Shown: positions 59,859-64,000 of the stretch, one piece after another
Layout of the letters: every line of letters begins with the position of its first letter
Numbering within the stretch: the stretch's first letter is position 1
Assembly (NCBI RefSeq): GCF_002150035.1
Contig: NZ_NETS01000011.1
Span: 744,001 to 808,000 of the forward strand
Direction: 5' to 3'
Source: Leptospira venezuelensis
GTDB taxonomy: Bacteria > Spirochaetota > Leptospiria > Leptospirales > Leptospiraceae
DNA length: 64,000 nucleotides
Notes under the pieces: model-generated
What the model saw: only the letters and a program-made list of their open reading frames with translations
Databases searched by the model: none
What the model was told of the DNA's origin: nothing
Made by a program: the position numbers and the translations under genes

Positions 59859-61382
59859 TTAGAACGCGTGGTTGAAGTTTACGAATAATTGTTTATCTTC
59901 TTTGGAAACCGCGTAGTCGAACATGATAATCGTTGTTTGGTTCCAAGCAATCCTAAGTCCAATACCTCGAGAATATTTGTAATCCTTGGTTCCGACTTTA
60001 TGTTCGTCGTCCCAAATTCGCCCAAAGTCCATAAAAGGAACTAGGTTGAATGCGAAGTGTTGGCCCGCAACAGAAAGTGAGCCAAACTTCCAACGAAGTT
60101 CGATATTACCCCAACCCATTGCACGTCCCACAAAACGGTCTTGTTTATAACCTCTTAATGTAGTACGTCCACCTAGTCCGGAGATCACACCTTCCGTTCC
60201 CCACATATTTCTATATTCGAAGAATGGTGCATCACCTTCAGTAACAGAGAAACCGCCTCGTCCCGCGACAACCAATTTGTCGAAAACTTTAGGAAATGGG
60301 CTCCAAAAGAATTTAGCCTGAGTAAAATATTTAGAATAATCAAAATTAGATCCAAAAGTTTTTGCAGATCTTTCGTAGGTTGCTTCTAAGAACACACCTT
60401 GGTTTGGATCCGGTTCCAAGTCTCTTGTATCATAAACCATTCCTAAGCGAAGTGTATTTACCATACCACCATGATAACCTAAGATCTTTCCAGAGTTATA
60501 GTCTTCGGTAATTTTAGTAGTACCGTTAATCGCCTTTCCCCCCGAATTGATCCCGAATCCATCTAAGTAAGGATCGGTACCATTGGCGAGAGTTCCATCA
60601 AATGCTCTTACGATATTCTGAGACATACGAACTCCCGCTACAAGTCGGACAGTTCCACCAACGTAAGATCTTTCTCCGCTCAACATCGCAGTAGGAGAGA
60701 TCAAATTATACCTGTTATACTGAGAATCTGTTACTCTAAATCCGTTTTGAGCCGGAAATCCGTTGTATACAGCACCATTGATATCTACAGGATCTCCAGG
60801 GCCACCCGGTCTAGTATAAGCCAGGTTTCGTTGTTGGTCAGCAAAGGTTGAGTTAGTATGAACTGCGCCGCCATCCTGATTCCTATCAGTATAACTTAAA
60901 GTTTGGAGAGAAGATTCTCCCAAACCGAAGAATAACGTATTCGGGTTTGCATCGTATACACCTTCTCCTCTCAAACGCCATTGTGTTCCGAACACATAAG
61001 GAGCATCGAAAGCGATATCCTGATACTGACGTTGTTTTGTGGTATTGAAGTACTGAGCGTAAATCCTGAATTTGTAAGGAGTGTATTCAAAAAACGGATC
61101 TTCTTTCTTTCCATTATTATATGCGAATACACGAATTCCGTAACCAATCCCTGTATTCGGATCCGAATTTAAAAGAGGAAGTCCAGTTGGGAACCAACCT
61201 TCCTTCTTCTTTTCTAGATCCTTTTTACAAAGTTGTCTTTTAGGACTTATGTAAAATGGTAGATCCGTTCTTTCAGGTGGTTTTTCACAACCATCCAAAA
61301 GACCTGGATCAGCGGAGATATTTTGAGTCGAAACAAAGGCCAATATAGCAATTATGCCAATGCGAGTAAGGAAATGCTTCAT
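59859..61382 (-). CDS. Omp85/BamA-type outer-membrane barrel protein, copy B
   Basis: A 507-residue paralogue of the barrel at 57212. It has a signal peptide (IGIIAILAFVSTQNISAD) and ends LFVNFNHAF. The central part shares the VGRAMGWGNIELRWKFGSLSVAGQHFAFNLVPFMDFGRIWDDEHKVGTKDYKYS region, nearly identical to copy A, whereas N-terminal and loop regions differ (for example SALQTLSYTDRNQDGGAVHTN against KTLSYYDRNQPGGDYVNN). I use the ATG at 61382, which begins a good signal peptide, over the upstream start at 61442. Divergence in surface loops is consistent with different surface exposure or ligand. Confidence 0.8.
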   Translation of the reverse strand: MKHFLTRIGIIAILAFVSTQNISADPGLLDGCEKPPERTDLPFYISPKRQLCKKDLEKKKEGWFPTGLPLLNSDPNTGIGYGIRVFAYNNGKKEDPFFEYTPYKFRIYAQYFNTTKQRQYQDIAFDAPYVFGTQWRLRGEGVYDANPNTLFFGLGESSLQTLSYTDRNQDGGAVHTNSTFADQQRNLAYTRPGGPGDPVDINGAVYNGFPAQNGFRVTDSQYNRYNLISPTAMLSGERSYVGGTVRLVAGVRMSQNIVRAFDGTLANGTDPYLDGFGINSGGKAINGTTKITEDYNSGKILGYHGGMVNTLRLGMVYDTRDLEPDPNQGVFLEATYERSAKTFGSNFDYSKYFTQAKFFWSPFPKVFDKLVVAGRGGFSVTEGDAPFFEYRNMWGTEGVISGLGGRTTLRGYKQDRFVGRAMGWGNIELRWKFGSLSVAGQHFAFNLVPFMDFGRIWDDEHKVGTKDYKYSRGIGLRIAWNQTTIIMFDYAVSKEDKQLFVNFNHAF

Positions 61383-61550
61383 GCAGTACCTGGAAATTTT
61401 TATGGAATTCGCAATGTATAATAGTGTCTTAACCGATGTCAAATTTATTCCTGGAACCTTTTCTTTTGATCCAGGGTCATGGGCTTCAGCTTGAACCCTA
61501 TTCTAAAATTATCATATCGTTTGTTCGAAATAAGAATTTAATTTTTAACA

Positions 61551-61588
61551 ATACTGAAATGTTGCAGTTCTAAAAAACATTTCAGTAT
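61551..61588. other. Perfect 13-bp inverted repeat downstream of the biotin-carrier gene
   Basis: ATACTGAAATGTT (61551-61563) and AACATTTCAGTAT (61576-61588) are perfect inverted copies around a 12-nt loop. It lies 20 bp past the biotin-carrier gene's stop (minus strand) and 170 bp before the barrel gene B start. No T run follows it on the minus strand, so a terminator role is less certain than an operator role. Confidence 0.5.
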
Positions 61589-61607
61589 ATACGTAAGAGG
61601 AAATTTA

Positions 61608-62087
61608 TTATTCGCTTAATTTGATAAGCAATTGGTCTTGGGAAACGATATCACCTGGATGAGCGAGTACATCCTGAACCGTTGCATCAGCTCCAGCCTT
61701 CAATGCATGCTCCATCTTCATCGCTTCCACAACGGCAAGAATCTGTCCTTTTTTAACAGAGTCTCCTGACTTCACCTCTACCTTAATGATCTTTCCTGGC
61801 ATCGGACTTTTGATCTCTAAAGATGCGGTTTGCGCATCGGAGGTTTCTCTTCCTTTGATGGCAAACTGAAATGTTTTTCCTTTCGTATGAATGAAAAGTC
61901 TTCCACTTCTAAGTAATGCTATACTTCCATCTGGTAATGAATAAGAACCATCTTTCTCTTTGGTCCAAGAATAATGAGTCAGAAGTGATTCCCATTTTTT
62001 TTCCGGACCGAATAGTCTGGAGGAAGAATCTCCCAGATCTAATACGTATTCTTTTTCTTTCCATTGGAGTCGGAACAAGCGGTTCAA
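61608..62087 (-). CDS. Biotin carboxyl carrier domain protein, TTG start
   Basis: A 159-residue protein whose C-terminal half is a biotinyl domain: SPMPGKIIKVEVKSGDSVKKGQILAVVEAMKMEHALKAGADATV, with the biotin-accepting Lys in EAMKM. The N-terminal half is a beta-rich region like the BT region of acyl-CoA carboxylase alpha subunits. I take TTG at 62087 as the start because it overlaps the biotin carboxylase stop as TTGA and is preceded by GGGGAGAA. Together with the preceding biotin carboxylase it makes a split alpha subunit of an acyl-CoA carboxylase. The carboxyltransferase subunit is not in the window. Confidence 0.85.
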   Translation of the reverse strand: MNRLFRLQWKEKEYVLDLGDSSSRLFGPEKKWESLLTHYSWTKEKDGSYSLPDGSIALLRSGRLFIHTKGKTFQFAIKGRETSDAQTASLEIKSPMPGKIIKVEVKSGDSVKKGQILAVVEAMKMEHALKAGADATVQDVLAHPGDIVSQDQLLIKLSE

Positions 62088-63559
62088 GATATTTCTCCCC
62101 AAACTCCGTTCGGCCCGACGGCTTCCCATACGGAGGAAGTTTTCACTGTACGATTCGCAAGAAAAGAAGCGGTTCTCATGAGAGCCTCTTTTTCTTCTCC
62201 GGATTCTTCCCAAACTATATTATGCTTTTCTAAAAAGTGGGTGTCCGTATGTCCCTTTACGAATTCAGAATGTTCCAGGATTGCTTTTAGATAATTCAGG
62301 TTCGTGATCGGCCCGAATACGATTATTTCTTCTAGGCCTGCGATCAGGTTTTTGCGTGCTTCTTCTCTTGTTTTTCCTATACCAATCACTTTCGCAAGCA
62401 TTGGATCATAATAGAGAGAAACTTCAGAACCGGTAATTACTCCAGAGTCCACTCTAAGATTTTGAACTTCAGGAAATCTTGCGAGTTCTATCTTCCCGAT
62501 AGAAGGCAGGAACTCATTCTCAGGATCTTCTGCATATAATCTGACTTCGATTGCATGTCCGTTTTGAGCTGGAGATTTTCCTCCGGTGAGTTTTTCGATA
62601 CTCATACCTTCTGCAATTCGGATCTGCCACTCTACTAGATCAAAACCAGTTACGGATTCAGTGACAGGATGTTCCACCTGCAATCTTGTATTCATTTCCA
62701 AGAAGTAGAATGATCCATCTTCTCCCAAAATGAATTCAACCGTTCCGGCACCAATATAGCCAATGGAAGAAGCGGCCTTGACTGCAACTTCGCAGATTTT
62801 TTGTTTCAAGTCGGAAGGCAGATTAGGTGCAGGAGATTCCTCCACTACTTTCTGGTGTCTTCTCTGGATGGAACATTCTCTCTCGAATAGATGGGTTATA
62901 TTCCCGGAAGAATCTCCAAATACCTGAACTTCAATATGTCTAGGATTTATAATATACTTTTCTAAGAATACTCTTGCGTCTCCGAAAGCGTTTCCTGCCT
63001 CTCTCTGGGCGGATTCTAATGCAGGTAAAAATTCATCTTTGGAAAAGACACGTTTCATCCCTTTTCCACCGCCGCCAGCACTTGCCTTGATCATGACGGG
63101 GAATCCGATCCTCTCTGCTTCTTTTAATAAAACGAAAGTGTCCTGGGAATCCCCTTCATATCCAGGAACAACTGGAACTTTAGCCTTCTCCATTGCTGCG
63201 CGAGAACGGATCTTGTCCCCCATTAGGTCCACGGTCTCTGCCTTAGGCCCTAAAAAAGAAATCCCCGCTTTAGAAAGTTCTCTCGCAAATTCAGCCTTTT
63301 CAGATAAAAATCCATAACCAGGATGAACTGCATCCGCTCCCGTTTCCTTGATAGCTTTAAGTATATTAGGGATTACTAAATAAGATTTAGAAGGTTCAGA
63401 CTGGCCTAAATAAAAAGAAAAGTCTGCGGCCTTTACGAATGGAGCATCCTTATCAGCATCTGAATATACAGCTACTGTTTCTATGCCTAACCTTTTGCAG
63501 GTCTTTTGGATTCGGAGAGAGATTTCTCCTCTGTTTGCGATGAGTAGTCTTTTGATCAC
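62084..63559 (-). CDS. accC: Acyl-CoA carboxylase biotin carboxylase subunit
   Basis: A 491-residue enzyme that carboxylates biotin with bicarbonate and ATP. MIKRLLIANRGEISLRI is the conserved N-terminus. Glycine-rich ATP-grasp loop KASAGGGGKGMKRV (about 156-169), RDCSIQRRHQKVVEESPAP-type stretch (here RECSIQRRHQKVVEE), and MNTRLQVEHPVTESVTG (about 284-300) are typical. It may serve acetyl-, propionyl- or methylcrotonyl-CoA carboxylase; the split biotin carrier fits the acyl-CoA carboxylase type. The start is GTG at 63559, overlapping the acyltransferase stop as GTGA; the stop overlaps the next gene as TTGA. So three genes are coupled. Confidence 0.9.
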   Translation of the reverse strand: MIKRLLIANRGEISLRIQKTCKRLGIETVAVYSDADKDAPFVKAADFSFYLGQSEPSKSYLVIPNILKAIKETGADAVHPGYGFLSEKAEFARELSKAGISFLGPKAETVDLMGDKIRSRAAMEKAKVPVVPGYEGDSQDTFVLLKEAERIGFPVMIKASAGGGGKGMKRVFSKDEFLPALESAQREAGNAFGDARVFLEKYIINPRHIEVQVFGDSSGNITHLFERECSIQRRHQKVVEESPAPNLPSDLKQKICEVAVKAASSIGYIGAGTVEFILGEDGSFYFLEMNTRLQVEHPVTESVTGFDLVEWQIRIAEGMSIEKLTGGKSPAQNGHAIEVRLYAEDPENEFLPSIGKIELARFPEVQNLRVDSGVITGSEVSLYYDPMLAKVIGIGKTREEARKNLIAGLEEIIVFGPITNLNYLKAILEHSEFVKGHTDTHFLEKHNIVWEESGEEKEALMRTASFLANRTVKTSSVWEAVGPNGVWGEIS

Positions 63560-64000
63560 TTTGATTTAGAAGAGACAGGCTCGCGCACTGTTCCGACCTC
63601 GGAGTCTAATGCGATTTTTTCCTTGCTCATGGTTTCGTATAAGAAATCTCTAAAACTCTCCCAGTTCTCGTGTGTCCAGGGTTCGTATCTTCCTATAAAT
63701 TTATATCCAACTTTTGCAAACATAGGTTCTGTTTGGTAAGTGGTGATCCCTGATTTTAGGACTACTGCTACAGGAATTTTATTCTCATAAGCGAGTTTAA
63801 TCATTCCTTTTTGCATAGGCTGGATAATTTCCGAATAAGAGTTATGACCTTCCGGATAAACAATATAAGAAGTAGTGGAAAGTCCCTTTATTAAATTACG
63901 AACAGATACCGCAATTGTAGCAGCTTTGGAAGTTTCGAAAACCTGAGAACCCATTGCTTTCATCCACCAATAGGCGACTAAAGTTTTTTTAATCACTTGG
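63556..64000 (-). CDS. Lysophospholipid acyltransferase (PlsC-like), 5' end cut off
   Basis: The C-terminal 147 codons of an acyltransferase run off the right edge. STTSYIVYPEGHNSYSE contains the PEG motif of the PlsC family (equivalent to FPEGTRS), and PVAVVLKSGITTYQ follows in the right place. The HX4D catalytic motif would lie upstream, beyond the window. The frame has no stop before the edge, so the apparent GTG at 63996 is not the true start. It is the first visible gene of the coupled unit with accC and the biotin carrier, suggesting a link between lipid synthesis and malonyl-CoA or methylmalonyl-CoA supply. Confidence 0.7.
   Translation of the reverse strand, partial: QVIKKTLVAYWWMKAMGSQVFETSKAATIAVSVRNLIKGLSTTSYIVYPEGHNSYSEIIQPMQKGMIKLAYENKIPVAVVLKSGITTYQTEPMFAKVGYKFIGRYEPWTHENWESFRDFLYETMSKEKIALDSEVGTVREPVSSKSK

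Overview
The window reads as a stretch of a Leptospira (spirochaete) chromosome. Base composition looks moderate to AT-leaning. Several families are leptospiral in flavour: a PerR/Fur regulator without the structural CxxC zinc site, many short-spaced lipoproteins with permissive lipoboxes, duplicated Omp85-like barrels and FapA/DUF342 proteins. No rRNA, tRNA, phage, insertion sequence or CRISPR array was seen. Species cannot be fixed from the sequence alone.

Layout. 0.06-9.2 kb: rhomboid protease, methionine-salvage mtnA behind a hairpin-rich leader, a FapA-type protein, a three-gene unit (degenerate GGDEF protein, CheX-like phosphatase, alpha/beta hydrolase), a methyltransferase and dihydrolipoamide dehydrogenase. 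9.2-20.9 kb: Fur-type regulator, NhaD-type antiporter, XRE-cupin regulator, RluA-type pseudouridine synthase, HAD phosphatase, M23 peptidase, DCC protein, a secreted GH31 enzyme resembling sulfoquinovosidases, and a rhodanese lacking its catalytic cysteine. 21-28 kb: a tightly coupled secreted protein / serine protease / degenerate protease operon, a receiver-ATPase fusion, a flippase and a PAP2 phosphatase. 28.2-31.7 kb: the three-domain B12 mutase IcmF behind a perfect palindromic operator. 31.8-36.7 kb: an operon with a STAS protein, a Cys/His-rich secreted protein, an MbnP-like lipoprotein, an MbnH-like di-heme enzyme, another lipoprotein and an outer-membrane protein. This is the strongest accessory-system candidate.

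37-51 kb: DUF5683-like protein, cysteine synthase, class I aldolase, hybrid sensor kinase, CBS protein, two small envelope proteins, TPR protein plus CheW, then a minus-strand cluster FYDLN protein - miaA - hfq - SPFH protein - manC - a 31-residue bS22/mS38-type ribosomal protein. This order recalls the enterobacterial miaA-hfq-hflKC order. 51-64 kb: pdxJ, a TPR lipoprotein, an S41 peptidase with nadB, two tandem cassettes of (Omp85-type barrel + DUF1566 lipoprotein), and a coupled acyltransferase - biotin carboxylase - biotin carrier operon that runs off the right edge.

Across the window, intergenic repeats made of 'ACGCAGAG..' arms and a 16-bp TGTWGGANNTCCWACA dyad recur, mostly next to gene ends.
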